A program made the translations under genes and the position numbers. 64,000 bases of DNA from an uncultured Campylobacter sp. (GTDB taxonomy: Bacteria > Campylobacterota > Campylobacteria > Campylobacterales > Campylobacteraceae), in assembly GCF_937959485.1 (NCBI RefSeq), contig NZ_CALGPY010000005.1:496001-560000 (forward strand). The letters are read 5' to 3'. Shown here piece by piece: positions 32,905 through 41,560 of this stretch. Numbering within the stretch: the stretch's first letter is position 1; every line of letters begins with the position of its first letter. The notes under the pieces were generated by a model. The model saw only the letters and a program-made list of their open reading frames with translations, made no database searches and was not told the DNA's origin.

Positions 32905-33560
32905 TGGTATATTTTTACGATAAGCTTGCAGGCGAACAGAGCCTAGTTTTGCAGAATGATCAGTTTTTGCACCTAAAGGCTAGGCGAGCAAGGGCGGGCG
33001 AGCGCATAGACGTGCGAAATCTAAAGGACGGGGCGAGTTATCTATATGAGATCGCCGAAATTTCGCGCAAGGGCGCGGCTCTAAATTTGGTTTTTAAAAG
33101 CTCCGTTTTTACGCCGAGCCACGATTTTTGCGTCGCTTGGGCGGTCGTCGAGAGCGCCGTGATCGAAAAGAGCCTGCCTGCGCTAAACGAGATGGGCGTC
33201 GGGCGGCTTATTTTGGTATATGCCGATCTGTCGCAGAAAAACGTGCGGCTCGATCTGCAGAGGATGGAGCGGATTTTGATCAACTCATCTCAACAGTGCG
33301 GGCGAAATTCCATCATGCAGATCGAGGTTTTGAGCAGCTCGGACGAGCTAGCGCAAAAGTATGAAAACGTAAGCCTGATCGATTTTGGCGGTAAGAACAT
33401 CGACATTTTCGGCGGTGACGAGATTGCGTTCGTAGGCCCCGAGGGCGGGTTTTCGCCGCGCGAAAGGGAGAAATTTAAAAACGCCTATGCGCTTAATAGC
33501 CCCTATATTTTGCGCTCAAACACCGCGCTGATCGCAACTTGCGCGAAGTTGATGTTTTAA
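32904..33560 (+). CDS. rsmE: 16S rRNA m3U1498 methyltransferase
   Basis: RsmE methylates U1498 at N3 in 16S rRNA. It has a C-terminal SPOUT (trefoil-knot) fold. The 218-residue product starts at ATG 32904, overlapping the preceding stop. An N-terminal PUA-like domain (FLHLKARRARAGERIDVR) is followed by VESAVIEKSLPALNEMGVGRLILV. The signature FVGPEGGFSPREREKF, with LRSNTALIA at the end, marks the SAM-binding knot. The family is slightly longer (about 230-245) in other phyla. Confidence 0.93.
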   Translation: MVYFYDKLAGEQSLVLQNDQFLHLKARRARAGERIDVRNLKDGASYLYEIAEISRKGAALNLVFKSSVFTPSHDFCVAWAVVESAVIEKSLPALNEMGVGRLILVYADLSQKNVRLDLQRMERILINSSQQCGRNSIMQIEVLSSSDELAQKYENVSLIDFGGKNIDIFGGDEIAFVGPEGGFSPREREKFKNAYALNSPYILRSNTALIATCAKLMF

Positions 33561-33888
33561 ACGCTCGGCAAATTTTAAAATTTAAAAAGCCATGCGCTTT
33601 AAATTTTAAAATTTAAAATTTTGCCTGCGCGACCCGTTATGTTATCTGCGGCTTAACGCGCGGCGCGTATTGCTGCGGCGTATCTTTGCGCGCCGTATTT
33701 TGCACGCCGCAGTAAATCAAAAATTTTATTCTCAAAATGCGCTAAATTTTAAAATTTCGCGTCCAAAAAGCTTGCTCGAAAGAAAATCCGCCGCTTCGCC
33801 GAGAGTTTTTTAAAACCCTTTAAATTTGCTTTTTAGATAAAAAAGTTGTATAATCGCTGCCTTTTAAAATCATCAAAAAGGATCAAAA
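33561..33888. other. Gap with AAATTTTAAAATTT repeats and the rpmE promoter
   Basis: No reading frame is seen. Two AAATTTTAAAATTT blocks at about 33572 and 33600 flank AAAAAGCCATGCGCTTT, giving an imperfect hairpin just after rsmE that may end its transcript. A GC-rich centre follows. The -10 box of rpmE is at 33849. Confidence 0.6.
33849..33854 (+). promoter_or_regulatory. Probable -10 box TATAAT for rpmE
   Basis: GTTGTATAATCGC is a consensus -10 element 35 bases before the rpmE ATG. AAGGATC precedes the start as ribosome-binding site. Confidence 0.6.
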
Positions 33889-34089
33889 ATGAAAAAAGAT
33901 ATCCATCCGAACTTTGTCGAAACGACCGTTACCTGCGCTTGCGGAAACACTTTTAAAACGCGCTCGAACAAGCCTGAGATCCGCGTCGATATCTGCTCCA
34001 ACTGCCATCCGTTTTTCACAGGCAGCGAGAAGATCGTAGATAGCGCGGGCCGCGTCGAGAAATTTAAGCAAAAATACGGAATGAAATAG
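33889..34089 (+). CDS. rpmE: 50S ribosomal protein L31
   Basis: A 66-residue ribosomal protein of the large subunit. It is the zinc-binding type: C16 and C18 (TCACGN) with C36 and C39 (DICSNCH), so the zinc-independent paralogue would be a different gene. The sequence begins KKDIHPNFVETTVTC and contains HPFFTGSEKIVDSAGRVEKFK. The stop is followed at once by the rsmI start, so the two are probably one transcript. A consensus -10 lies upstream. Confidence 0.97.
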   Translation: MKKDIHPNFVETTVTCACGNTFKTRSNKPEIRVDICSNCHPFFTGSEKIVDSAGRVEKFKQKYGMK

Positions 34090-34905
34090 TTGCTATATCT
34101 CATTCCTACGCCGATAGGAAATCTAAGCGATATCTCGAGCCGCGCGCTTGAGGTATTGCAAAGCTGCGAAATCCTAATCTGCGAGGATACGAGGGTTTCA
34201 AAAAAACTTCTAAACTTACTATCCGATAAATTTCAAATTTCATTTAAAATTTCACAATTTTACTCGCTGCACACGCACAACGAAGCGGAGTTTTTCGCGA
34301 GCTTTGATGCGGCACTTCTGCGCGAAAAAGCTTGCGCATACGTAAGCGATGCCGGCATGCCCTGCATCAGCGATCCGGGAATTGCGCTCGTAAAATTTGC
34401 GCAGCGAAGCGGCGTAGCTTACGAGGTGCTTAGCGGCGCAAACGCTCTACTGCTCGCAGCCGCCGCAAGCGGACTAGTGGAGAAAGAATTTAGCTTTTTA
34501 GGCTTTTTGAACAATGACGGCGCGCAGCGCAAAGCTCAGATTCTAAATTTAATGCAAAGCCCCTATCCATGCGTACTTTACGAATCCCCAAAGCGCGTGA
34601 TAAAGCTAATTGAGCAGATCGCGGGGATCGATGCGCAGCGCAAAATTTTTGCGATTAAGGAAGCCACGAAAAAATTTGAAACCAAATTTTTCGGTAGCGC
34701 CGCAGAGGTTCTATCCAGCCTAAACGGCGCAAATTTAAACGGCGAATGGTGCGTCGTGGTGGGCGGCGCAGGCGAGAAAAGCTTTGAAAAAATCACGCCA
34801 GAAGATATTCTGTCGCTTGAGATCGCGCCGAAAATAAAAGCGAAACTACTCTCAAAAATCAGCGGCGAACCCGCCAAAGAAATATATAAAAATTTGATAC
34901 GCTAA
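34090..34905 (+). CDS. rsmI: 16S rRNA 2'-O-ribose C1402 methyltransferase
   Basis: RsmI methylates the ribose of C1402 in the decoding centre. The 271-residue product begins with TTG 34090, directly after the TAG of rpmE. No in-frame ATG occurs before the conserved LYLIPTPIGNLSDISSRALEVL, so the rare start is well supported. Other family blocks are ICEDTRVSKKLL, YVSDAGMPCISDPG, and VLYESPKRVIKLIEQI. Having zero intergenic bases to rpmE implies that translation is coupled. Confidence 0.93.
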   Translation: MLYLIPTPIGNLSDISSRALEVLQSCEILICEDTRVSKKLLNLLSDKFQISFKISQFYSLHTHNEAEFFASFDAALLREKACAYVSDAGMPCISDPGIALVKFAQRSGVAYEVLSGANALLLAAAASGLVEKEFSFLGFLNNDGAQRKAQILNLMQSPYPCVLYESPKRVIKLIEQIAGIDAQRKIFAIKEATKKFETKFFGSAAEVLSSLNGANLNGEWCVVVGGAGEKSFEKITPEDILSLEIAPKIKAKLLSKISGEPAKEIYKNLIR

Positions 34906-34928
34906 GTCATATTTTAACCGTTTTTCGC

Positions 34929-34934
34929 TAAAAT
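34929..34934 (+). promoter_or_regulatory. Probable -10 box TAAAAT just before the rlmB ATG
   Basis: TTCGCTAAAATCCC ends 6 bases before ATG 34941. If it acts as -10, transcription would begin at or within a base or two of the ATG, a leaderless transcript. No ribosome-binding sequence is seen between. Confidence 0.4.
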
Positions 34935-34940
34935 CCCAAA

Positions 34941-35642
34941 ATGATTATTTACGGCAAGCAGCTGTTTTTACACCTTTTAAACCGGCATCCGCAGAAATTT
35001 ATCCGCATCATCCTTGCTAAGGAGTGCGAGAAAGAAATTTTTAAAAAGATCGCCGCGACCGGCGTAAAAATCGAGCGCGCCGATGCGAAAAAAGCTCAAG
35101 CCCTCGCTCGCGGCGGCAACCATCAAGGCTTCTTGGCCGAGGTGGAGGAGTTTAGCTTCGGCGATCTTGCTAGCGTCAAAGACGATAAATTCGTGCCGAT
35201 CCTTTATGGGCTTACCGACGTCGGGAACATCGGCGCGATAATGCGCAGCGCCTATGCTTTGGGTGCAAATAGCGTGATCGTCGTCGCAAATAATCTAAAT
35301 ATGGCGGGCGTAGTGCGCGCTAGCTCGGGCGCGGCGTATGAGCTAAATGTCGTTAAGGCCGCAGACGGGCTTAGCGTGATAAACGAGCTTAAACAAAGCG
35401 GCTTTGAAATTTATGCCGCGAGTGCGTACGGGACGAACTTTAAGGAGTTAAAGCTCGGCGCGAAAAACGCACTCGTAATGGGGAACGAAGAAGAGGGGAT
35501 ACCTGCTAGGGCGCTTAAAAAATGCGACTGCGCGGTATCGATAAAGATGCGCGAAGGCTGGGACTCGCTTAACGTAAGCGCGGCATTTGCGATACTATGC
35601 GATGGAATTTTAAATGGAAGAAATAGAAGAGAAGTTAAATAA
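34941..35642 (+). CDS. rlmB: TrmH-family rRNA 2'-O-methyltransferase (RlmB-like)
   Basis: A SPOUT methyltransferase that, in the RlmB class, methylates G2251 ribose in 23S rRNA. It has 233 residues. An N-terminal substrate-binding domain (IYGKQLFLHLLNRHPQKFIRI) is followed by LYGLTDVGNIGAIMRSAYALG, then VMGNEEEGIPARALKKCD, and the closing knot MREGWDSLNVSAAFAILCDGIL. No ribosome-binding site is visible before the ATG, and a -10-like box is too close for a leader. Its end overlaps the next gene by 29 bases. The exact target (G2251 versus another ribose) is inferred. Confidence 0.88.
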   Translation: MIIYGKQLFLHLLNRHPQKFIRIILAKECEKEIFKKIAATGVKIERADAKKAQALARGGNHQGFLAEVEEFSFGDLASVKDDKFVPILYGLTDVGNIGAIMRSAYALGANSVIVVANNLNMAGVVRASSGAAYELNVVKAADGLSVINELKQSGFEIYAASAYGTNFKELKLGAKNALVMGNEEEGIPARALKKCDCAVSIKMREGWDSLNVSAAFAILCDGILNGRNRREVK

Positions 35643-36633
35643 TACGGACGAGCAGGCGGAACAAACCGAGAAGCCGGAGCAAACACAGCAGCCAAAAAAT
35701 AGCGATCTAGATAAATTAAAATCTATGGATCTGATAGAGATAGCGCGTACGACGCGCATCGACGCGCAAAATTTAGAATACATCATCAACAAAGACTTCG
35801 AAAAACTTGCAAATTTTAACGTTAGGGGCTACATTAAAATTTTAGAGCGCGAGTTCGGACTGGATCTATCGGACTGGCTTAGCGAGTTCGAGAGCGCGAA
35901 AGAGGGCTTTGCGCCGGTTAAAAAGGCCAAAGTCGAGCAGGTCTATGGTCAAAGAGTTAGCCCTAATAAAAGCGGCAGCGGTTGGCTTTTATGGCTGCTT
36001 GTGATGGTGTTAATTATAGGTGCGATCTTTTATTTTGGACTTTATAAAAGTTTTGGCGAATTTTTGGGCTCGCTTTTATGGGAGCAAAACAAAACCACCT
36101 ATTCTGACGCTCCGATTGTAAATAATACTCAAAAAAAGCTTGAAAACATCGGTATCGACGTAGTTTCGCATAATGTTACGGAGGATAAATTCGCCACTAA
36201 AACGGACGTAAATGCGGCTTTGGCGGCGGATGAAAATTTAAGCTCTCTAAATGCATTGGACCGCTCTATCAGGATCGAGCGCGCGAGTGCCAAAACGGAG
36301 GAAAATTCCACCGACGAAAACGCCACGCAAAGCGCACCTGCGCCCAGCAAAGATATCGTGCTTAATCCACGCGGCAAAATGTGGATCGGTATCATCGATC
36401 TAAAAAGTGGCAAGAAGCGCGAGATGGTCATCAATACCCCTTACGTCGTCGCTTCGCAAGGAGATGAGGAGCTGCTAATCTCTACCGGTCACGGGATGTT
36501 TGAGCTCGGCAAAGCCGATGGCAACGTAACTTTCAGCGAAAGAAACACTCAAAAATTCCACGTCAAAGATGGCAATATCACTAAAATTTCAGCCGACGAG
36601 TTTCTGCGCCTAAACAAGGGCAAAAAGTGGTAA
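35614..36633 (+). CDS. RodZ-like single-pass membrane protein
   Basis: A 339-residue protein with three parts. An acidic Gln/Glu-rich head (about 1-30) leads to a helix-turn-helix-like cytosolic part (SMDLIEIARTTRIDAQNLEYIINKDFEKL). A membrane helix lies at about 126-147 (LLWLLVMVLIIGAIFYFGL). The extracytoplasmic C-terminus has a Ser/Ala/Glu linker and a beta-rich end (GKMWIGIIDLKSGKKREMVI). This layout resembles RodZ, which links cell-wall synthesis to MreB, but the link is inferred. It overlaps rlmB by 29 bases. The gene occupies the Cj0152c position of C. jejuni as I recall. Confidence 0.78.
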   Translation: MEEIEEKLNNTDEQAEQTEKPEQTQQPKNSDLDKLKSMDLIEIARTTRIDAQNLEYIINKDFEKLANFNVRGYIKILEREFGLDLSDWLSEFESAKEGFAPVKKAKVEQVYGQRVSPNKSGSGWLLWLLVMVLIIGAIFYFGLYKSFGEFLGSLLWEQNKTTYSDAPIVNNTQKKLENIGIDVVSHNVTEDKFATKTDVNAALAADENLSSLNALDRSIRIERASAKTEENSTDENATQSAPAPSKDIVLNPRGKMWIGIIDLKSGKKREMVINTPYVVASQGDEELLISTGHGMFELGKADGNVTFSERNTQKFHVKDGNITKISADEFLRLNKGKKW

Positions 36634-37148
36634 AGCTCTCGCTCTCGCGCGGTTTTTCACTCGTAGGACTTCGCCTCCGCTGAGAGCAAAATTTCGGCTT
36701 GCTGCGGCGGTCAGTTTAAATTTAAATTCGCGAGTGTAAATTTAAAGGGGTTGAACTACGCCGCCTTGGATAAAATTCCAAGTGGCGTAGATAAAATTTA
36801 ACGGTGCGGATAAAATTTCAAACGTTGCGGGCGCTTGCGGTAGCGCGCTAAATTTAAGAGGCGCCGTCCATGGTGCCCTGCAAAACGGAGGTCTCGGTCG
36901 TTTCGATCGGATGTAAATTTAAATGTCGCGCAAAGTGTCGCGACGCGATAAATTTAAATGATCAACGCCTCCGCGGTTTTAAAATTTTAGCGAGGTAAGG
37001 GTTTAAACCGCTCAAGTGTTGCAAAAACGCCACCACATCGCCGCTAAGGCTTGAAATTTTAGCTTCCGAGCGGCGCGAACAGATCGCGACGTTAAGGCGC
37101 AAAATTTTAAATAAAGCTTGAAAATTACTTTAAGATAAGAGGTTTGAG
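36634..37148. other. 515-base gap with AAATTT words, no gene
   Basis: I see no coding frame. AAATTTAAATTT, TAAATTTAAATG and AAAATTTTA words recur through it. The region just before the next ATG (TTGAAAATTACTTTAAGATAAGAGG) carries a ribosome-binding site and a weak TAAGAT -10 candidate. Confidence 0.6.
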
Positions 37149-38354
37149 ATGTTTGACGAAATTCGTTTTTCAAAAATCGAGCGTTTGCCCAATTACGTTT
37201 TTGCCGAGGTCAATGCCATAAAAATGGCGGCGCGCAGAGCCGGCGAAGATATAATCGATTTTTCGATGGGCAATCCCGACGGCAGGACGCCGCAGCATAT
37301 AATCGACAAGCTTTGCGAAAGCGCGCAAAAGGACAAAACGCACGGCTACTCCGTAAGCCAGGGCATCTACAAGCTACGACTTGCGTGCGCGAATTGGTAT
37401 AAGCGCAAATACGGCGTGATCTTAGATCCGGAAAGCGAGATCGTCGCGGTGATGGGCTCTAAAGAGGGCTTCGTGCATTTAACTAGCGCGATCGTAAATC
37501 CGGGCGATGTCGCGGTGGTGCCCGATCCTGCCTATCCGATCCACACCCAAGCCTTCATTATCGCGGGCGGTAACGTCGTTAAAATCCCGCTTGCCTATGA
37601 TGAAAATTTAAATTTTAATGAGAATAAATTTTTCATCGATCTGCAAAAAACCTTCGACGAGAGCATTCCGCGCCCAAAATACGTCGTCGTAAATTTCCCG
37701 CACAACCCCACCACCGTCGTCGTGCAAAAGAGCTTCTACGAGCGGCTCGTGGCGATGGCGCGGCAGGAGCGATTTTATATCATCAGCGATATCGCTTACG
37801 CGGAGATCGCTTTTGACGATTACAAAACGCCGTCGATCTTTGAGGTCCAGGGCGCAAAGGACGTCGCGGTTGAGGCGTACACTCTCTCTAAAACCTACAA
37901 TATGGCGGGCTGGCGCGTGGGTTTTGTTAGCGGCAACAAAAAGCTCGTAGCCGCGCTTAAAAAGATCAAGTCGTGGTTTGATTACGGCATGTTTACGCCG
38001 ATCCAAGTAGCTGCCACGATCGCACTGGATGGGCCGCAGGAGTGCGTAGAGGAGATCCGCGCGAGCTATGAGAAGCGTAGAAATTTTTTGATTGACGCTT
38101 TTGCGGATGCGGGCTGGCAGATCGCAAAACCTAGCGCGTCGATGTTTGCGTGGGCGAAATTGCCGCCGGCTGCAGCTCATCTAAGGAGTATGGAGTTTTC
38201 CAAACAGCTTCTTACCAAGGCGCGCGTCGCCGTAAGCCCGGGCGTGGGCTTTGGCGCGGCGGGAGACGATTACGTGCGGATCGCCTTTATCGAAAACGAA
38301 AACAGGATCCGCCAGGCAGTTAGAAATATAAAAAAATATTTGAAAGAGATCTGA
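37149..38354 (+). CDS. PLP-dependent aminotransferase (LL-DAP/AlaA-like)
   Basis: A 401-residue fold-type I aminotransferase. The PLP lysine lies in LSKTYNMAGWRVGFVSG at about residue 248; DFSMGNPDG, SQGIYKLRLACANWY, DPAYPIHTQAF and NFPHNPTT are the family blocks. The order aminotransferase-hom is conserved in Campylobacter (Cj0150c-hom as I recall). LL-diaminopimelate or alanine/valine aminotransferase activity is possible; the sequence does not decide between them. Overlaps hom by one base. Confidence 0.9.
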   Translation: MFDEIRFSKIERLPNYVFAEVNAIKMAARRAGEDIIDFSMGNPDGRTPQHIIDKLCESAQKDKTHGYSVSQGIYKLRLACANWYKRKYGVILDPESEIVAVMGSKEGFVHLTSAIVNPGDVAVVPDPAYPIHTQAFIIAGGNVVKIPLAYDENLNFNENKFFIDLQKTFDESIPRPKYVVVNFPHNPTTVVVQKSFYERLVAMARQERFYIISDIAYAEIAFDDYKTPSIFEVQGAKDVAVEAYTLSKTYNMAGWRVGFVSGNKKLVAALKKIKSWFDYGMFTPIQVAATIALDGPQECVEEIRASYEKRRNFLIDAFADAGWQIAKPSASMFAWAKLPPAAAHLRSMEFSKQLLTKARVAVSPGVGFGAAGDDYVRIAFIENENRIRQAVRNIKKYLKEI

Positions 38355-39622
38355 TGAAGGTAGCGATTTTAGGCGTCGGCACCGTAGGTAGCGAAGTTGC
38401 AAACATTTTGATCAAAAATAAAGATATCATCCTTGCGCGCGCAGGCGTTAGCATAGAGCCCGTAATCGGGCTCGTGCGCGATACGAATAAAAAGCGCGAC
38501 GTGCAAATTCCGCTTAGCAGCGACGCGGGGAGTATCATCGAGCGCGACGACATCGACGTTTTTATAGAGCTTATGGGCGGGGTAGAAAAGCCCTACGAGA
38601 TCGTAAGTGAAATTTTAAAGCGCAAAAAGGCGGTTGTTACCGCAAATAAGGCGCTTTTGGCTTATCATCGCTACAAGCTCCAAGCTCTAGCGGGCGATAC
38701 TCCTTTTGGCTTTGAAGCGAGCGTAGCGGGCGGAATTCCGATCATCAAAACCCTGCGCGAAGGGCTAAGCGCCAATCGTATCGAAAAAATAATCGGCATC
38801 GTAAACGGCACGAGCAACTTTATCCTTACGAATATGATGCAAAAAAACGAGAAATTTGAAGACGCGCTAAAGCGAGCTCAAGAACTTGGTTACGCCGAAG
38901 CCGATCCTAGCTTTGATATCGGCGGGTTCGACGCGGCGCATAAGCTTTTGATATTAGCCAGCATCGCATACGGCGTGCACGGCGACCCCGAAGATATCCT
39001 AATAGAGGGGATCGAGGAGATCACGCAGGAGGATATCTATTTTGCGCGCGAATTCGACTTCATAATCAAGCTGCTTGCGGTAGCCAAGCGCGCGTGCGAC
39101 AACAAAGTCGAGCTGCGCGTCCATCCTGCGCTTATTTCGAAGGATCAAATGCTTTCAAAAGTAGACGGCGTGATGAACGGCGTGAGTATCTACGGAGACT
39201 GTGTGGGCGAGAGTATGTATTACGGCCCCGGCGCGGGCGGAAGCGCTACGGCAAGTGCGGTTATAAGCGATCTCATCGACATCGCGCGCGATAATAAAAA
39301 TCCGATGCTTGGATATAAAATTTTGCCGAGTGAAAATTTTATGCAAATTTTGCCGAGCGAGCAGATCCGCACGAAGTATTATTTCAGACTGCGCGTGCGC
39401 GACGAGAAGGGCGTGCTGGCGAAGCTTACGAATATTATGAGCTTAAACGATCTTTCGATCGACAGCTTTTTGCAAAAGCCTAAGCTCAAAACGGATGAGG
39501 AGGTAACGCTGTTTTTCACGACGCATACGTGCTGCGAGAAGGATATCAAACGCGCAATAAGCGTAATTAGCGGCGAAAATTTCATCACGCAAGAGCCGTT
39601 TATGATCAGGATAGAAAGCTAG
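38354..39622 (+). CDS. hom: Homoserine dehydrogenase
   Basis: Hom reduces aspartate semialdehyde to homoserine for threonine and methionine synthesis. The 422-residue product has an N-terminal NAD(P)-binding GVGTVGSEVANIL, a catalytic region with FEASVAGGIPIIKTLREGL and NGTSNFI, EADPSFDIGGFDAAHKL, and a C-terminal ACT-type regulatory domain (YYFRLRVRDEKGVLAKLTNIM) of about 80 residues. Feedback control by threonine is therefore likely. It is not fused to aspartokinase. The start overlaps the aminotransferase stop by one base. Confidence 0.96.
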   Translation: MKVAILGVGTVGSEVANILIKNKDIILARAGVSIEPVIGLVRDTNKKRDVQIPLSSDAGSIIERDDIDVFIELMGGVEKPYEIVSEILKRKKAVVTANKALLAYHRYKLQALAGDTPFGFEASVAGGIPIIKTLREGLSANRIEKIIGIVNGTSNFILTNMMQKNEKFEDALKRAQELGYAEADPSFDIGGFDAAHKLLILASIAYGVHGDPEDILIEGIEEITQEDIYFAREFDFIIKLLAVAKRACDNKVELRVHPALISKDQMLSKVDGVMNGVSIYGDCVGESMYYGPGAGGSATASAVISDLIDIARDNKNPMLGYKILPSENFMQILPSEQIRTKYYFRLRVRDEKGVLAKLTNIMSLNDLSIDSFLQKPKLKTDEEVTLFFTTHTCCEKDIKRAISVISGENFITQEPFMIRIES

Positions 39623-39623
39623 C

Positions 39624-39962
39624 TTGGGCTTAAAAGAATATCTTTTCGGCTTTGCTTGCGAGGACCGTGCGGCAGAATTTTTACGCGGCGAAGGGTTTGA
39701 AATTTTAAAGCGAAATTTCCGCTGCCGCTTCGGCGAGATCGACATCGTCGCGCGCAAAGACGGGATTTTGCACTTCGTAGAAGTAAAGGCCACGAGCGGC
39801 GATTACGACGCCGCAGAGCGCGTAACGGGCGCCAAGATGGCTAAAATTTTAAAGGCGGCGGAATTTTATCTGATGAGCTGCGATACGGACGAGCCGTGGC
39901 AGATCGACGTCGTGGAAGTTTATACAAAGCAGATAAAATTTATCGCCAACATATCTTTTTAA
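39624..39962 (+). CDS. YraN/UPF0102 family nuclease-like protein
   Basis: A 112-residue protein of the YraN family, with a PD-(D/E)XK nuclease core: EFLRGEGFEILKRNFR, then the acidic residues in FGEIDIVARKDG and FVEVKAT. The function is not settled; Holliday-junction-resolvase-like activity has been suggested for the fold. The start is TTG 39624, two bases after the hom stop, with no ATG available earlier. It is the usual neighbour of hom and trxA in Campylobacter. A ribosome-binding site is weak. Confidence 0.85.
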   Translation: MGLKEYLFGFACEDRAAEFLRGEGFEILKRNFRCRFGEIDIVARKDGILHFVEVKATSGDYDAAERVTGAKMAKILKAAEFYLMSCDTDEPWQIDVVEVYTKQIKFIANISF

Positions 39963-39997
39963 ATTAGAATTTTTATTATTTATTTAAGATAATGAAC

Positions 39998-40003
39998 TAT
40001 AAT
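39998..40003 (+). promoter_or_regulatory. Probable -10 box TATAAT for trxA
   Basis: GAACTATAATCC is a consensus -10 element, 30 bases before the trxA ATG. It is preceded by the AT-rich TTTATTATTTATTTAAGATAA typical of Campylobacter promoters. Confidence 0.65.
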
Positions 40004-40032
40004 CCGCAGAATTTTAACACAAGGAGAACATT

Positions 40033-40347
40033 ATGGGAAAGTATATAGAGCTTACTTCGGAGAATTTCGACGTTACTAAAGAGGGTGTCGCGCTAGTCGA
40101 TTTCTGGGCGCCTTGGTGCGGACCGTGCCGTATGATCGCCCCGATCATCGAGGAGCTTGCGAACGATTACGAGGGCAAGGCTAAAATTTGCAAAGTAAAT
40201 ACCGACGAAGCGCAGGATCTCGCGGTGCAGTTCGGCGTCCGCTCGATCCCTACGATTCTATTTTTCAAAGACGGCGAGCTAAAAGCTCAGCTTATCGGCG
40301 CGCAATCCAAACAGATTATAGCCGACAAACTAAACTCGCTTCTGTAA
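40033..40347 (+). CDS. trxA: Thioredoxin
   Basis: A 104-residue thioredoxin that reduces disulfides of cytosolic proteins. The active site WCGPC has C29 and C32, and the cis-proline is in VRSIPTILFF. Its reductase partner trxB is 110 bases downstream, separated by a terminator with its own start region. AAGGAGA precedes the ATG. Confidence 0.98.
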   Translation: MGKYIELTSENFDVTKEGVALVDFWAPWCGPCRMIAPIIEELANDYEGKAKICKVNTDEAQDLAVQFGVRSIPTILFFKDGELKAQLIGAQSKQIIADKLNSLL

Positions 40348-40352
40348 ATTTT

Positions 40353-40378
40353 AAAAGGGCGGCTTTCGCCCTTTTTTT
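40353..40378 (+). terminator. Rho-independent terminator after trxA
   Basis: A GGGCG/CGCCC stem (40357-40361 and 40367-40371) with a five-base loop GCTTT is flanked by four A residues and a seven-T run, a classical intrinsic terminator. It is the clearest terminator in the window. Confidence 0.85.
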
Positions 40379-40456
40379 CCCACTCATCGTTATATTAATT
40401 AAATTCGTAAATTTAGCGCCCGCGACTTTACTTAATAAAATAATTAAGGAGAAAAA

Positions 40457-41401
40457 ATGTTAGATTTAGCAATTATCGGCGGCGGTCCTGCGGGGCTAGC
40501 GGCGGGGCTTTATGCTACAAGAGGCGGTTTAAAGGACGTCGTGATGTTTGAGATGGGGATGCCCGGCGGGCAGATCACCTCAAGCTCCGAGATGGAAAAC
40601 TACCCGGGCGTCGCCGCGGTGACTGATGGGATGAGCTTTATGGCGCCTTGGCAGGAGCAGTGCTTCCGCTTCGGGCTGAAGCATGAGATGGTGCGCGTGC
40701 TACGCATCTCAAAAGACGGCGATGGAAATTTTACGATCTATCTCGAGGGTGATCAAACGCGCCGCGCACGCGCCGTTATCGTCGCTACCGGCTCTACTCC
40801 GCGCCGCGCAGGGATCGAGGGCGAGGATGAGTTCTTCGGTCGCGGCGTCAGTACCTGCGCGACCTGCGACGGGTTTTTTTACAAGGGCAAAGAGGTTGCC
40901 GTCCTCGGCGGCGGCGACACGGCGCTAGAGGAGGCGCTGTATCTAGCTAAAATTTGCTCTAAAGTCTATCTGATCCACCGCCGCGACGAGTTTCGCGCCG
41001 CGCCCTCGACCGTGCAAAAGGTGCGCGAAAAGGGGAATATCGAGCTCATCACAAATGCGCTCGTAGAGCAGATCAAGGGCGATGCAAGCGGCGTGACGGG
41101 CATAGTCGTCAAGAATAAAACAAGCGGCGCCGCGCGCGAGCTGCAGCTGCCGGGGATCTTCGTATTCGTGGGGCTTGACGTGCGAAACGAGGTGTTAAAA
41201 GACGAAAGCGGCAAGTTTATCTGCGACATCACGCCGGGCGGACAGGTCGCGGTAAATTTAAAGATGCAAACAAGCGTACACGGGCTATTTGCGGCGGGCG
41301 ATATGAGACAGGATGCGCCTAAACAGGTCGTTTGCGCGGCAGGCGACGGCGCGGTTGCCGCACTTAGCGCGATCGCGTATCTACAAGGACACGATAAATA
41401 A
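40457..41401 (+). CDS. trxB: Thioredoxin reductase
   Basis: A 314-residue flavoprotein that uses NADPH to reduce thioredoxin. The FAD-binding GGGPAGLAAGLYA lies at the N-terminus. The redox pair is C134 and C137 (CATCDGFF). The NADPH-binding GGGDTALEEALYL comes next, and the final FAD part has GLFAAGDMRQDAPKQVVCAAGDG. AAGGAG lies before the ATG. The gene follows the trxA terminator, so it may have its own promoter within the AT-rich 78 bases between. Confidence 0.97.
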   Translation: MLDLAIIGGGPAGLAAGLYATRGGLKDVVMFEMGMPGGQITSSSEMENYPGVAAVTDGMSFMAPWQEQCFRFGLKHEMVRVLRISKDGDGNFTIYLEGDQTRRARAVIVATGSTPRRAGIEGEDEFFGRGVSTCATCDGFFYKGKEVAVLGGGDTALEEALYLAKICSKVYLIHRRDEFRAAPSTVQKVREKGNIELITNALVEQIKGDASGVTGIVVKNKTSGAARELQLPGIFVFVGLDVRNEVLKDESGKFICDITPGGQVAVNLKMQTSVHGLFAAGDMRQDAPKQVVCAAGDGAVAALSAIAYLQGHDK

Positions 41402-41427
41402 ACCTATCTTCGGCGTAAAATTTCACG

Positions 41428-41460
41428 GCGCGGCAGGCGAAATTGCTTCCGCCGCGCTTT
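41428..41460 (+). terminator. Possible terminator hairpin after trxB
   Basis: GCGCGGC at 41428-41434 and GCCGCGC at 41451-41457 form a seven-pair stem around a 16-base loop, followed by a short TTTAAATTT tract. The T run is weak, so this is tentative. Confidence 0.45.
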
Positions 41461-41509
41461 AAATTTAAAACTTCACATAAAATTTTGAATGAAATTTTGA
41501 TATAAAAAA

Positions 41510-41545
41510 GCGGCTAAATTTTAAAATTTCATAAAATTTAGCCGC
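41510..41545 (-). terminator. 14-bp inverted repeat between convergent genes
   Basis: The perfect arms GCGGCTAAATTTTA and TAAAATTTAGCCGC (41510-41523, 41532-41545) surround an 8-base spacer. On the minus strand the stem is followed by TTTTTTATA, so it probably terminates the lipoprotein gene that ends at 41561. The arms reuse the AAATTTT word common in gaps. Confidence 0.65.
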
Positions 41546-41560
41546 GAGATAGGGCGCTTA

